Shown here piece by piece: positions 16,659-27,337 of a stretch of DNA of 64,000 bases; the stretch's first letter is position 1; each line of letters begins with the position of its first letter. Under the pieces are notes generated by a model. It worked only from the letters and a program-made list of their open reading frames with translations, did not search any database and was not told the DNA's origin. Location: contig NZ_CP060395.1 of assembly GCF_015840335.1 (NCBI RefSeq), positions 2,269,277 through 2,333,276 on the forward strand, read 5' to 3'. The DNA is from Synechococcus sp. CBW1108. GTDB lineage: Bacteria; Cyanobacteriota; Cyanobacteriia; PCC-6307; Cyanobiaceae. The translations under genes were made by a program, and so were the position numbers.

Positions 16659-17234
16659 ATGGGCTCAAGTTTGCTTTCTCCCAATGGTGCTGGCCTCAAG
16701 GCCTTCACCCTGTTTGAAGGGGTACTGATGCTGGTGCTGGGGGTGCTGGCCCTGATCTTCCCGGTGCTGGCCTCGGCCTGGATCGCCGTAATCGTGGCGA
16801 TTGGCTTTCTGGTGGGAGGGATCGTTGGCTGGATCAGCAATCTGGCCCGCTCCCGCCAGCTGGGCCGCTGGTATTGCTTCTCCCGGCTGGTGATCTCCAC
16901 CCTCTTTGTGGTGATCGGGGCCTGGATGATTCAGCAGTTTCGTGGCGGCCCACTTGAGGGTGGGGTGGTGGTGGCCAGCCTGGCCTTCGCCATCGGCATC
17001 GTTTTCATCCTGGAGGGGATCGTGTCGATGCTGGTCTCCCTCGGCCATATGGAGGTGATGGGCTGGGGCTGGGGCCTGCTCAACGGCATCGTCACCCTGG
17101 TGCTCGGCGTGCTGATTGTCAGCATGCAGGGCTGGGGATTGCTCTGGGTGCTCGGGGTGCTGGTGGGAATCAGTTTCCTGTTCAGTGGCTTTGACCTGCT
17201 GGCCTTCAGCGCCAGTTTCCACAGAGACGACTGA
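16659..17234 (+). CDS. HdeD/DUF308-family membrane protein
   Basis: 191 residues with about six hydrophobic helices (LFEGVLMLVLGVLALIFPV, WIAVIVAIGFLVGGIVGWI, GLLNGIVTLVLGVLIV and so on) in the repeated LxGxLxLxxGxxxLxxP pattern of the HdeD acid-resistance family. In cyanobacteria these are uncharacterised inner-membrane proteins. ATG at 16659 is chosen; an upstream frame start at 16584 would overlap ribE. The stop is 5 bases before a perfect hairpin shared with cyAbrB. Confidence 0.8.
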   Translation: MGSSLLSPNGAGLKAFTLFEGVLMLVLGVLALIFPVLASAWIAVIVAIGFLVGGIVGWISNLARSRQLGRWYCFSRLVISTLFVVIGAWMIQQFRGGPLEGGVVVASLAFAIGIVFILEGIVSMLVSLGHMEVMGWGWGLLNGIVTLVLGVLIVSMQGWGLLWVLGVLVGISFLFSGFDLLAFSASFHRDD

Positions 17235-17239
17235 AGGCC

Positions 17240-17265
17240 CCCCTGGAGGCTCATTCCTCCAGGGG
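17240..17265. terminator. perfect 10-bp hairpin between convergent genes
   Basis: CCCCTGGAGG (17240-17249), loop ctcatt, CCTCCAGGGG (17256-17265). It lies between the HdeD-like and cyAbrB genes; the loop and right arm overlap the last codons of cyAbrB. There is no T-tract on either side, so a two-way terminator or RNA-stability element is likely rather than certain. Confidence 0.6.
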
Positions 17266-17643
17266 TGAGAGGGAAATTGAGCCGTTTTCCGGGTGAATTT
17301 CGATCCGGAATTCCTTGCCGGGCTCCAGCCCCAGCCGGCGGGTATAGGCATGACCGATCAGCAGGTTGCCGTTGCCATGCACCCGGGTTCGGAATTCGGC
17401 CTGGCGGCCCTTGCCCTGGCCCGTGCCACGGCCGCCGCCGCTGGGGGCATCGGGTAGCTGGTAGCCCTTGGCGGCCACTAGGGCTCGGTAAAAGCTCTTT
17501 TTCATCACCCGACCACTGGGCCCCACGTAGCCGCAGGCCCGGGCGATCTGATCTTCCGGCTGGTTGCTAAGGGCCCGGGCCCGATCCAGCAGGGCCTGGC
17601 CCGCCAGCATTTCCAATGGACTGTCTCCTGGCCTTGACACCAT
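17251..17643 (-). CDS. cyAbrB-family DNA-binding regulator
   Basis: 130 residues. The N-terminal half (LDRARALSNQPEDQIARACGYVGPSGR, read in two parts) and the C-terminal AbrB-like fold (AEFRTRVHGNGNLLIGHAY, LGLEPGKEFRIEI) match the cyanobacterial AbrB family, which controls carbon/nitrogen balance, hydrogenase and other genes. ATG at 17643 is used; a second ATG at 17610 (MLAGQALLD) matches the common family N-terminus and may be the true start. Its stop lies inside the hairpin at 17240-17265. Confidence 0.88.
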   Translation of the reverse strand: MVSRPGDSPLEMLAGQALLDRARALSNQPEDQIARACGYVGPSGRVMKKSFYRALVAAKGYQLPDAPSGGGRGTGQGKGRQAEFRTRVHGNGNLLIGHAYTRRLGLEPGKEFRIEIHPENGSISLSPLEE

Positions 17644-17747
17644 GGATAACTCTCGCCCTGGGTTGTTTCTAGGGATGATTCTGTCTACTTAAGCCGGATA
17701 TGGCCATTAATGCCAGGGTGTTAAGACCATCGGCTCAGGCAATCCTG

Positions 17748-18359
17748 TTAAAGCAGATACAGAATCCCGTAGAGGACCACCCAGATCCCATCGACGAAGT
17801 GCCAATAAAGTTCGGCCGCTTCCAGGCCGAAATGGTCACTGGCGCTGATCCGTCCCCCTGCCCTGGTCTGCAGGGCCACGATGGTGATACAGATCACACC
17901 GAGGGTCACGTGAAGGCCGTGGAAGCCGGTCAGGGCGTAGAAGGTGCTGGCAAATAGGTTGTCGGTGAGGCTGAAGGGCAGGCTGAAATACTCCACCATC
18001 TGGCCGGCGAGAAATGCCGCACCCAGAGCTGCGGTGATGGCCAGCCAAAGCCGGCTTGCGCCTAGGTTGCCGCCCCTACATTCCTTGCCGGCCCGGTGGA
18101 AGGTGAAGCTGCTGATGATCAGCACCACGGTATTGATCGTGGGGAGCAGCAGCTCGAGTTCGTAATTGCCCCCTTCCGGCAGGGGATTCACGGCCCGGAA
18201 AGTGAGATAGGCGGCGAAGAAGCCGGCGAAGGTCATGCCGTCGGCCACTAGGAAGGTGGCCAGGCCAAACAGGCGGAAATCGCCGTGGCCCCCAGCTACG
18301 ACCGGGGTGTCGCCATGGAGGCTGGTGCTGGTGTCCTGAAGGGGGGCGGTGCTGGTCAT
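17748..18359 (-). CDS. ctaE: cytochrome c oxidase subunit III
   Basis: 203 residues with five hydrophobic helices, last gene of the ctaC-ctaD-ctaE operon. Family signatures: GLATFLVADGMTFAGFFAAY, FHRAGKECRG, then GFHGLHVTLGVI and the C-terminal YWHFVDGIWVVLY. It starts by an ATGA overlap with ctaD. Part of the aa3-type terminal oxidase that takes electrons from cytochrome c or plastocyanin to oxygen. Confidence 0.95.
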   Translation of the reverse strand: MTSTAPLQDTSTSLHGDTPVVAGGHGDFRLFGLATFLVADGMTFAGFFAAYLTFRAVNPLPEGGNYELELLLPTINTVVLIISSFTFHRAGKECRGGNLGASRLWLAITAALGAAFLAGQMVEYFSLPFSLTDNLFASTFYALTGFHGLHVTLGVICITIVALQTRAGGRISASDHFGLEAAELYWHFVDGIWVVLYGILYLL

Positions 18360-19978
18360 GGGGTGACCTCTTGCTTTTGGCCGTAGCCGTAGGGTTCGGT
18401 TACCAGGGGAGCCTCTCCGAGCCAGTTTTCAACCGGCGGCGGCGAGCTGGTCAGCCATTCCGGGGTAAGGGCGTTCCAGGGGTTATCGCCTGCCACTTTG
18501 CCGTTGATCGCAGTGAGCACGACGTTGATCAGCAGGGGCAGGGTGCTGATGGCCATCAACAGGGCACCCACGCTGCTGATCTGGTTGAGGGTGGTGAAGG
18601 CCGGGTCGTACTCGGCCACCCGACGCGGCATGCCGTTGAGGCCAAGCCAGTGCTGGGGGGCAAAGCAGAGATTGAAACCGATAAAGGTGAGCAGGAAGTG
18701 GAGCCGGCCCAGATCTTCGTTGAGCATGCGGCCGGTGAATTTGGGATACCAGTGGTAGAGGGACCCGAAGATGACGAACACGGTGCCGCCATAGACGATG
18801 TAGTGGAAATGGCCCACCACGAAGTAAGTGTCATGCACGTGAATGTCGAAGGGCACCTGGGCCAGGGCTACGCCGGTGATACCACCAAAGACAAAATTGA
18901 CGATGAAGGCGCAGGAAAACAGCATTGCCGAGTTCAAGGCGATCTTGCCCCCCCAAAGGGTGGCAAGCCAGTTGAAGAATTTGATGCCGGTCGGCACGGC
19001 AATGAAGGAGGTGGCGATCGTGAAGAAAAGGCGCATCCAGGGGGGAGTGCCGCTGGTGAACATGTGGTGGGCCCAAACGATCAAGCCCAGGAAGACAATC
19101 GCCATGATCGAATACACCATCGTGGTGTAACCAAATAGCGGTTTGCGGGCATGCACCGGCAAGATCTCACTCACCAAGCCGAAGGCTGGCAGCACCATGA
19201 TGTAGACCGCCGGGTGGGAGTAGAACCAGAACAGGTGCTGATAAACCACCACGTTGCCGCCTAGGGCCGGGTTGAAGAAGCCTGTGTGGGCAATGATGTC
19301 AAAGCTCAGCAGGATCAATGTGCCGGCAAGCACTGGCGTTGAGAGCACCACCAGGATGCTGGTGCCAAGCATGGCCCAGCAGTACATGGGCAGCTGCATC
19401 AGTTTCAGACCTGGCCTACGCAACTTGAGCACGGTAGCGATGAAGTTGATGCCGCCAAATATGGAACTGCCGCCAAGCAGCAGCACACTCAGGATCCACA
19501 CCACCTGACCCGCCGCCGGGGTGGTGAGGCTCAGGGGTGGATAGGCGGTCCAGCCAGACTGGGCTGCTGCCCCGGCAATGAAGTAACTACTGATCAACAG
19601 AATCCCGGCGGGGGGAATCAGCCAGAAAGCCACCGCATTGAGCCGGGGGAAGGCCATGTCCCGGGCGCCCACGTAGAAGGGGATCAGGTAGTTACCGAAG
19701 GCCCCGTTAACCACCGGCACGATCCAGAGGAAAATCATCACCGTGCCGTGCAGGGTGAGAACTTCGTTGTAGGTTTCGCGGCTGACGAAATCGGAGATAG
19801 GGCTGGCCAGTTCGGTGCGGATCACACCGGCCAGGGCCCCGCCGATCAGGTAGAAGATGAAGCCGCAAACCAGATATTGCAGACCAATCACCTTGTGGTC
19901 GAGGCTGAAACTGAAATACTTGAGCCAGCCCTGGGGCTGCAGGCTGCCATTGAAATCACTTGGATTGGCAAGGGTCAT
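18356..19978 (-). CDS. ctaD: cytochrome c oxidase subunit I
   Basis: 540 residues, 12 hydrophobic helices, the catalytic subunit with haem a, haem a3 and CuB. Signature residues are clear: HGTVMIFLWI (haem a His), QHLFWFYSHPAVYIMVLPAFG (CuB His and the cross-linked His-Tyr pair region), VWAHHMFTSG (two CuB His) and VGHFHYIVYGG (haem a3/haem a His). It starts 6 bases after ctaC and overlaps ctaE. Confidence 0.97.
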   Translation of the reverse strand: MTLANPSDFNGSLQPQGWLKYFSFSLDHKVIGLQYLVCGFIFYLIGGALAGVIRTELASPISDFVSRETYNEVLTLHGTVMIFLWIVPVVNGAFGNYLIPFYVGARDMAFPRLNAVAFWLIPPAGILLISSYFIAGAAAQSGWTAYPPLSLTTPAAGQVVWILSVLLLGGSSIFGGINFIATVLKLRRPGLKLMQLPMYCWAMLGTSILVVLSTPVLAGTLILLSFDIIAHTGFFNPALGGNVVVYQHLFWFYSHPAVYIMVLPAFGLVSEILPVHARKPLFGYTTMVYSIMAIVFLGLIVWAHHMFTSGTPPWMRLFFTIATSFIAVPTGIKFFNWLATLWGGKIALNSAMLFSCAFIVNFVFGGITGVALAQVPFDIHVHDTYFVVGHFHYIVYGGTVFVIFGSLYHWYPKFTGRMLNEDLGRLHFLLTFIGFNLCFAPQHWLGLNGMPRRVAEYDPAFTTLNQISSVGALLMAISTLPLLINVVLTAINGKVAGDNPWNALTPEWLTSSPPPVENWLGEAPLVTEPYGYGQKQEVTP

Positions 19979-19984
19979 GGCTAT

Positions 19985-20902
19985 TCAGGTAGTGGTGGTG
20001 CTGATCGGGCTGTTCTGCTGCAGCCAGGCGCTGTAGGCCTCAGGCTCATGCACCACGACATTGGAGCGCATGCCACCGTGGTAGGGACCACAGAGTTCGG
20101 CGCACACTATTGGGTAACTGCCCGCCCTGGTGGCCGTGAAGGAGAGCACGGTCGGCTGGCCGGGGATGATGTCCTGCTTGAGCCGGAACTGGGGCACCCA
20201 GAACGCGTGGATCACATCTTTGGCCTCCATGTGTAGTTCCACCGATTGGCCGGCCGGCACATGTAATTCACCACTGGTGATGTTGGCATCCGGGTAGTGA
20301 AAGATGAAGGCAAATTGCATGGCGGTAACTTCCACCGGCAACACCTTGCCCATACTTGGAGCATCCATTCCAGCTGCCCCGATCCCCCCCCAAACCCTGG
20401 ACGATGTCGAGGCCTGCATGGCTGGCTGGGCCATGGCCGCATGATCCATGGCCGAGTGGTCATTGAGGGCCACCATGCCGCCCATGCGCTCGTAGATGTC
20501 GTAGCTGTAGATACCTACAAACAGCACAACCACTGCGGGGATTGCTGTCCAGACAATCTCGAGGGGCAGGTTTCCTTCGATTGCCAGTCCGTCGCTCAGA
20601 TCACCGCTGCGACGACGGAATTTGAACAGGCTGTAAACCAGCAGGATCACGATGCCGACAAACAGCATGGTGCCAATGCTGAATAAAACCTTAAAGAGTG
20701 AGTCGTAGGTGGCTGCGTTGCTGCTGGCGTCGATGGGCAACATGTTGATGTTGTTGCCTACACAAAGCCCTGTGAGCACAAGGGCTGTGGCGGCCGTCAG
20801 CACAGTCAGGGTGGTGCGGATCTGCACGCTTGGCGCAAAGCTTTTCTCCAGCCTATGGTTCCGAAGCGGTGGCTGCGCAGGTGAAGTTGCATTGGTTGCC
20901 AA
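19985..20902 (-). CDS. ctaC: cytochrome c oxidase subunit II
   Basis: 305 residues. Two membrane helices (about 30-50 and 73-93, with a further hydrophobic stretch near 115-132) precede the periplasmic cupredoxin domain. The CuA ligands are visible: His near 242 (VIHAFWVPQF) and CAELCGPYHGGM near 267-278. Between the helices and the CuA domain is a Met/His-rich stretch (about 139-172, DHSAMDHAAMAQPAMQ) that is not standard and could touch copper. The start is a TTG at 20902 that lies inside an inverted repeat; a GTG at 20827 is an alternative. Confidence 0.93.
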   Translation of the reverse strand: MATNATSPAQPPLRNHRLEKSFAPSVQIRTTLTVLTAATALVLTGLCVGNNINMLPIDASSNAATYDSLFKVLFSIGTMLFVGIVILLVYSLFKFRRRSGDLSDGLAIEGNLPLEIVWTAIPAVVVLFVGIYSYDIYERMGGMVALNDHSAMDHAAMAQPAMQASTSSRVWGGIGAAGMDAPSMGKVLPVEVTAMQFAFIFHYPDANITSGELHVPAGQSVELHMEAKDVIHAFWVPQFRLKQDIIPGQPTVLSFTATRAGSYPIVCAELCGPYHGGMRSNVVVHEPEAYSAWLQQNSPISTTTT

Positions 20903-20909
20903 ACCAATG
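20890..20909. promoter_or_regulatory. 8-bp inverted repeat at the ctaC start, in the ctaC/ctaA divergent region
   Basis: CATTGGTT-gcca-AACCAATG, a perfect palindrome with a 4-base loop. It overlaps the proposed TTG start of ctaC and lies about 90 bases upstream of ctaA. It could be an operator for a regulator shared by the two divergent oxidase operons, or an mRNA hairpin that masks ctaC translation. Confidence 0.45.
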
Positions 20910-20997
20910 GGCCCGCTTCTCGAGATGTGCGGGATTGCTGATCCCTTGCTCTGATCGACCTGGCTAACTTGTGGCCACTAAAGGGCCGGTCGTTGCC

Positions 20998-21948
20998 ATG
21001 GCAGCGAATCCTCAATCCGATTTGGGGCCTGGGTCAGATCCGGTCCTCCTCCAGCGCCTCTGCCTGCTGGCTTCCCACCTGGTAGTGGCCCTGGTGGCCC
21101 TGGTGGGCATTGGCGGTGCCACCCGGGTGATGGAGGCGGGCCTGGCCTGTCCAGATTGGCCCCTTTGCTATGGCCAGTTTCTGCCCGGCCGCCACATGAA
21201 CGTCCAGGTATTTCTGGAGTGGTTCCATCGGCTCGATGCCTTCGTGGTTGGCGTTGCCCTGCTGGTGCTCACCGCGGCCAGCTACGTGTTGCGCCGCCGC
21301 CTACCTGGCTGGCTGCCCTGGGCCGCCGCTGGGTCCCTGCTCCTGGTAGCTGTCCAAGGGGCCCTCGGGGCCCTGACCGTCAGCCAATTGCTGGCCTCGC
21401 CCCTGGTGACGGCCCACCTGGCCACTGCCCTATTGCTGGTGGCTCTCTGCAGTGGTCTCTACCAGAGGCTCGCCATTGTGGGTCGGGATCTGGCTGCCCC
21501 CCCCCTGTGGTGGCTGGTTCTGGCGGCAATCGCCATGGGGCTGGTGCTGGCCCAATGCCTCCTGGGCGGCTCCATGGCCAGCCAGTGGGCAGCTGACCAA
21601 TGCCTCAGTCAGGGCAATGGCTGCTCCTGGCTACTGGCCCATCGCCAACTGGCCATGCCGGCCGCCCTGGCGGTGCTGGCCCTTGCAGCTACGACCCCAC
21701 TGCTGCCGCCTGGTCTTGGCCAATTGCCCGCCCTGGCCCTAGCTGCCGCTGGCCTGGTGGGGTTGCAGGTGGCCCTGGGGTTCTGGACCTTGAAGCTCCA
21801 GCTCCAGGCACCACTGGTAACAATTGGCCACCAGCTCACTGCCGCCCTGCTGGTGGGCCTGCTGGCAGCCGTGCTGGCCCGTTGCCTCGGCAGCCCTGGC
21901 AAAGCGCTGTCCTCTGCCCGGCTGGCGCCGGAGGTGATCCATGGTTAG
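20998..21948 (+). CDS. ctaA: haem A synthase
   Basis: 316 residues, about eight helices, COX15/CtaA family, converts haem O to haem A. Visible signatures: [21 protein letters not shown], the conserved [11 protein letters not shown] (haem-ligand His) and a later [12 protein letters not shown]. The ATG at 20998 is preferred; an in-frame GTG at 20971 gives nine more residues and has no better ribosome site. It overlaps ctaB by 8 bases and is divergent from ctaC. Confidence 0.94.
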   Translation: MAANPQSDLGPGSDPVLLQRLCLLASHLVVALVALVGIGGATRVMEAGLACPDWPLCYGQFLPGRHMNVQVFLEWFHRLDAFVVGVALLVLTAASYVLRRRLPGWLPWAAAGSLLLVAVQGALGALTVSQLLASPLVTAHLATALLLVALCSGLYQRLAIVGRDLAAPPLWWLVLAAIAMGLVLAQCLLGGSMASQWAADQCLSQGNGCSWLLAHRQLAMPAALAVLALAATTPLLPPGLGQLPALALAAAGLVGLQVALGFWTLKLQLQAPLVTIGHQLTAALLVGLLAAVLARCLGSPGKALSSARLAPEVIHG

Positions 21949-22918
21949 TGCAACCGTTGTTGCCCCAGGGCCGGCCCCGATCCGCCCTTCTGTGCAGCTT
22001 CCCGCCTGGCTGGAGGTGGCCAAGCCCCGCTTGATTCCCCTGCTGCTCGCCACCACCCTGGGGGGGATGGCCCTCAGTGGCGGCGGCTCCCTTTCAGCCC
22101 GCACCATCGCCTGCACCCTGGTGGGAGGCAGCCTGGCCTCAGCAGCGGCCGGCGTTCTCAACTGCCTCTGGGAGCAAGACCTGGACGGCCGCATGCAGCG
22201 CACCAGTCGTCGCGCCCTGCCCTCTGGCCGCCTGGCCCAGCGCCAGGCCTTCGCCCTGGCCATCGGGCTGACGCTGCTCTCGGTGGTGGTGCTGGTGTTC
22301 GGCGTCAACCCCCTGGCTGCAAGCCTCTCCCTGCTGGGGCTCTGCAGTTACGTGCTGCTGTACACCGCCCTGCTCAAGCCCCGCACCAGCCAAAACATTG
22401 TGATTGGCGGCGTCGCCGGGGCAATCCCTCCCCTGGTGGGAGCTGCCGCCGCCACCGGCGCCCTGGGTTGGTCCTCCTGGTGGCTGTTTTGTCTGGTGAT
22501 GCTGTGGACGCCAGCCCACTTCTGGGCCCTAGCCCTGCTGCTCAAGGATGACTACCGCTCCGTCGGCATTCCGATGCTGCCGGTGGTGAAGGGGGTGCTC
22601 GTCACCACCAGGGCCATCAGTCACTACGCCTGGGCGACGGTTGCCTTCAGCCTGCTCGGGGTGCTGGCCTTGCCCAGTGGTGGTCTGCTCTATGGCCTGA
22701 TGGTGCTGCCCTTCAACGCCCGCCTGTTGCAGCTCAGCTCCCAGCTGCGCCGGGATTCGGAAAACCCCCAGCGGGCAAAGGCCATGTTCCGCTGGTCAAT
22801 TTTCTACCTCTTTGGCATCTGCCTGCTGCTGCTGCTCGCCCGACTGCCCCAGGCAGCCCTGCTGGGTCCGGAGCTCCTCAACGTCCAGCGGGCCATGCTG
22901 CCTACATTGGTTGGCTGA
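21941..22918 (+). CDS. ctaB: protohaem IX farnesyltransferase (haem O synthase)
   Basis: 325 residues, about nine helices, UbiA superfamily. The prenyl-diphosphate motif [20 protein letters not shown] and the second Asp-rich region ([14 protein letters not shown]) are clear. It makes haem O, the substrate of CtaA, for the oxidase encoded across the divergent region. The stop is followed directly by the ABC ATPase gene. Confidence 0.95.
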   Translation: MVSATVVAPGPAPIRPSVQLPAWLEVAKPRLIPLLLATTLGGMALSGGGSLSARTIACTLVGGSLASAAAGVLNCLWEQDLDGRMQRTSRRALPSGRLAQRQAFALAIGLTLLSVVVLVFGVNPLAASLSLLGLCSYVLLYTALLKPRTSQNIVIGGVAGAIPPLVGAAAATGALGWSSWWLFCLVMLWTPAHFWALALLLKDDYRSVGIPMLPVVKGVLVTTRAISHYAWATVAFSLLGVLALPSGGLLYGLMVLPFNARLLQLSSQLRRDSENPQRAKAMFRWSIFYLFGICLLLLLARLPQAALLGPELLNVQRAMLPTLVG

Positions 22919-22936
22919 TTGGGGCGTCCTGGCTCG

Positions 22937-23959
22937 GTGATCGAACTGCAGCAGCTCTGCAAGCGTTACGGCGGCGGAAGGCGGGGTCAGGGGGTGGTAG
23001 CCCTCGATCAGCTCTCCCTGGAGGTGCCAGCCGGCTGCCTCTACGGCTTGCTTGGTCCCAATGGCGCCGGCAAGACCACCGCCCTGCGCATCCTCTGCAC
23101 CCTGCTAGCTCCCGACAGCGGCCTGGTGCGGGTGGGAGGCTTGGATGCCCTGAGCGACCCCCGGGCCGTGCGGCGTCTGCTGGGCTACGTGGCCCAGGAG
23201 GTGGCGATCGACAAGATCCTCACCGGCCGCGAGCTGATGCGGCTGCAGGGAAACTTATACCACCTGCCTTGGCGGCTAAGCAGCCAGCGAATTGAGGAGT
23301 TGATCGAGTTGCTCGGCATGGCCGACTGGATCGACCGCCGTTGCGGCAGCTATTCCGGCGGTATGCGGCGCCGCCTCGATCTGGCGGCCGGGCTGCTGCA
23401 TCGGCCCCAGGTACTGGTGCTCGATGAGCCCACCGTGGGTCTCGACATTGAGAGTCGGGCCGTGATCTGGGCGGTGCTGCGCCAGCTGCGTGACGGCGGC
23501 ACCACGGTGCTGCTCAGCAGCCACTACCTCGAAGAAGTAGATGCCCTGGCGGATCAGCTGGCCATCATCGAAGCCGGCCGGGTGATCGCCCACGGCGCCC
23601 CCGCCGAGTTGAAGGCTGCCCTGGGTGGGGATCGGGTGACCCTGAGGGTGCGGGAGTTCAGTGATGCCGAAGAGGCCGAGCGGGTACGTGCCCTGCTGCG
23701 CGCCTGTGCCGGCGTGCGCCAGGTGGTGGTCAACCAGTCCCAGGGCTATTCCCTCAACCTGGTGATCGAGCACGAAGGTGTGGTGGAGCAGCTGCGCCGC
23801 CAGCTCTCGGCAGCCGACCTGCCGGTGTTTGCCCTGGCCCAGAGTCGCCCCAGCCTCGACGATGTCTATCTCCAGGCCACCGGCCGCACCATGATGGATG
23901 CGGAGCTGGCCGTAGCTGGTAGCCGAGATCCCAAGGCAGAACGCAAAGCGAGCATGTGA
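22937..23959 (+). CDS. ABC exporter ATPase (DrrA/CcmA-like)
   Basis: 340 residues. Walker A GLLGPNGAGKTTALRIL, signature YSGGMRRRLDLAAG, Walker B VLVLDEPTVGLD and the H-loop SSHYLEEVD place it in the drug/polysaccharide exporter ATPase group with a C-terminal extension of about 90 residues. The GTG at 22937 (VIELQQLCKRY) is preferred to the TTG at 22919 that directly abuts ctaB. It is co-transcribed with ctaA-ctaB and coupled to the permease. The substrate is unknown; the constant position after ctaB suggests a membrane or haem-linked job (inference). Confidence 0.9.
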   Translation: MIELQQLCKRYGGGRRGQGVVALDQLSLEVPAGCLYGLLGPNGAGKTTALRILCTLLAPDSGLVRVGGLDALSDPRAVRRLLGYVAQEVAIDKILTGRELMRLQGNLYHLPWRLSSQRIEELIELLGMADWIDRRCGSYSGGMRRRLDLAAGLLHRPQVLVLDEPTVGLDIESRAVIWAVLRQLRDGGTTVLLSSHYLEEVDALADQLAIIEAGRVIAHGAPAELKAALGGDRVTLRVREFSDAEEAERVRALLRACAGVRQVVVNQSQGYSLNLVIEHEGVVEQLRRQLSAADLPVFALAQSRPSLDDVYLQATGRTMMDAELAVAGSRDPKAERKASM

Positions 23960-24816
23960 TGACGATCTCCCCTTCCTCCTCTCCAGTCACCTCCTCTTCT
24001 TCCCCCTCAGCCCCGGCCGAGATCAGCCAGGAAACCCTCGCCCTCACCGGCCGCCTGTTTGTGCAGTTGCAACGTCGACCCTCCACCCTGGTGGCCGGGG
24101 TGTTGCAGCCGCTGATCTGGCTGGTGCTGTTTGGAGCCCTGTTTGCCAAGGCCCCGGCGGGTCTACTGCCCGGCGACATCAGTTACGGACGCTTCCTCGG
24201 GGCTGGCGTGATTGTTTTCACCGCCTTCAGCGCGGCCCTCAATGCCGGCCTGCCGGTGATGTTTGATCGGGAGTTTGGCTTCCTCAACCGGCTACTGGTG
24301 GCGCCCTTGCGCTCCCGCAGTTCGATCGTGTTTGCTTCGGTGCTCTACATCACATCCCTCAGCCTGGTGCAGAGCCTGGCGATCATGGGCACCGCAGCCC
24401 TGCTGGGCTACGGCTGGCCAGGGGCAGGGGGCCTGCTGCTGGTGCTGGTTACCCTGCTGCTGCTCGTGTTTGCCGTCACTGCCCTGAGCCTGGGCCTGGC
24501 CTTTGCCCTGCCTGGGCACATCGAGCTGATAGCGGTGATCTTTGTGGCCAACCTCCCACTGCTGTTTGCGAGCACTGCCCTGGCTCCGCTGTCGTTCATG
24601 CCCACCTGGCTCGGCTGGCTGGCGGCACTCAATCCCCTGACCTATGCGATCGAACCGATCCGCGCCGCCTACGCCGGGGAGCTCTCCCTTTCAGCGGTGG
24701 TGTTGGAAGCGCCCTTTGGCACCGTGACCACTGCAACCTGTCTGGGGGCTCTGGCAGTGTTGGCTGCAGGGCTGTTTCTGTTGATTCGGCCCCTGCTCGA
24801 TCGCAAGCTCTCCTAG
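23959..24816 (+). CDS. ABC-2 type permease
   Basis: 285 residues. A polar, Ser/Pro-rich N-terminus of about 35 residues precedes the ABC-2 domain: RRPSTLVAGVLQPLIWLVLFG, then FDREFGFLNRLLVAPLRS and a block of about five helices ending LLIRPLLDRKL. It is DrrB-like. The ATG at 23959 overlaps the ATPase stop (TGATG); an adjacent GTG at 23956 would add one residue. It is the partner of the ATPase upstream. Confidence 0.9.
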   Translation: MTISPSSSPVTSSSSPSAPAEISQETLALTGRLFVQLQRRPSTLVAGVLQPLIWLVLFGALFAKAPAGLLPGDISYGRFLGAGVIVFTAFSAALNAGLPVMFDREFGFLNRLLVAPLRSRSSIVFASVLYITSLSLVQSLAIMGTAALLGYGWPGAGGLLLVLVTLLLLVFAVTALSLGLAFALPGHIELIAVIFVANLPLLFASTALAPLSFMPTWLGWLAALNPLTYAIEPIRAAYAGELSLSAVVLEAPFGTVTTATCLGALAVLAAGLFLLIRPLLDRKLS

Positions 24817-24846
24817 TTATCCCATTCCTGCCCGTGCTTCCAGTGC

Positions 24847-24891
24847 GCTGTCAGGCTGGGGGCTGTCAGGCTTGGGGCTGTCAGGTTGGCT
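24847..24891. repeat. 15-bp tandem repeat, 3 units, between permease and NanE-like gene
   Basis: gctgtcaggctgggg, gctgtcaggcttggg and gctgtcaggttggct at 24847, 24862 and 24877. It lies just after the permease stop and upstream of the GTG start used for the next gene. Confidence 0.88.
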
Positions 24892-24910
24892 AGTGCGGTA
24901 GATCTTCCCC

Positions 24911-24917
24911 AGGGAGG
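24911..24917 (+). promoter_or_regulatory. Shine-Dalgarno deciding the NanE-like start
   Basis: agggagg lies 7 bases before the GTG at 24925 (4 before the GTG at 24922). This supports a start here rather than at the TTG at 24886, which sits inside the tandem repeat. Confidence 0.6.
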
Positions 24918-24924
24918 CCAAGTG

Positions 24925-25605
24925 GTGGCAGAAGTTAGGCCCAATCCGAGCGGCCTGATTGTTTCGGTTCAGGCTCCGGAGGGTTCCCCCATGCGCCACC
25001 CCGATGTGATCGCGGCCATGGCGGAGGCCAGTCTCCGCAATGGTGCCCGCGGGGTGCGGCTGGAAAGCCCGGAACATATCGGTGCGGTGCGACGTCACTG
25101 CCCCGATGCCCTGATTGTGGGCCTGTGGAAGCGCAGCTTCCCTGCCAGCTCGGTGTACATCACCCCGGGCTGGCAGGAAATCCTTGCGGTGTGGGGCGCG
25201 GGGGCAGATGTGATCGCCCTTGACGCCACCGAGCGGGTAAGGCCGGGCGGCGAGGAGTTGGAGCAGCTGATCGGCCGGGCCAGGCGGGAGCTGGGGGCGC
25301 CGCTGATGGCCGATGTCGACAGCGTTGCCAATGGTCTGCGGGCCGCCGCCCTTGGCTGTGACTGGGTGGGAACCACCCTGTATGGCTACACGGAGGAAAC
25401 GGCTGGCATGCGTCCACCTGCTTGGCAGTTGCTGCCGCTGCTCAGGCAGCAACTGCCCCCCGAGGTGAGCCTGGTGTGCGAAGGAGGCATCGCCTGCCCC
25501 CAGCAGGTGCGTCAGGCCCTTGATCAGGGTGCAGACCTGGTGGTGGTGGGCACCGCCATCACCGGAGTTGACCTCCAGGTGGCTGCCTACGTGCAGGCCT
25601 GCTAG
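24925..25605 (+). CDS. putative N-acetylmannosamine-6-phosphate 2-epimerase (NanE-like)
   Basis: About 226 residues, a TIM-barrel protein with GLIVSVQAPEGSPM, RHPDVIAAMAEASLRNGARG, GADVIALDATERVRPGG, LMADVDSVANGLRAAALGCD and a phosphate-binding LVVVGTAITG. These match the NanE family that converts ManNAc-6-P to GlcNAc-6-P. No other sialic-acid genes are nearby, so the in vivo substrate in this organism is unclear. Convergent with groEL, three bases between stops. Confidence 0.82.
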   Translation: MAEVRPNPSGLIVSVQAPEGSPMRHPDVIAAMAEASLRNGARGVRLESPEHIGAVRRHCPDALIVGLWKRSFPASSVYITPGWQEILAVWGAGADVIALDATERVRPGGEELEQLIGRARRELGAPLMADVDSVANGLRAAALGCDWVGTTLYGYTEETAGMRPPAWQLLPLLRQQLPPEVSLVCEGGIACPQQVRQALDQGADLVVVGTAITGVDLQVAAYVQAC

Positions 25606-25608
25606 GGC

Positions 25609-27291
<1,683 letters not shown>

Positions 27292-27337
27292 TCAATTCGG
27301 GTGTTTTCAGGGTCCCACAGCAGCCCCGCTCCACGCA

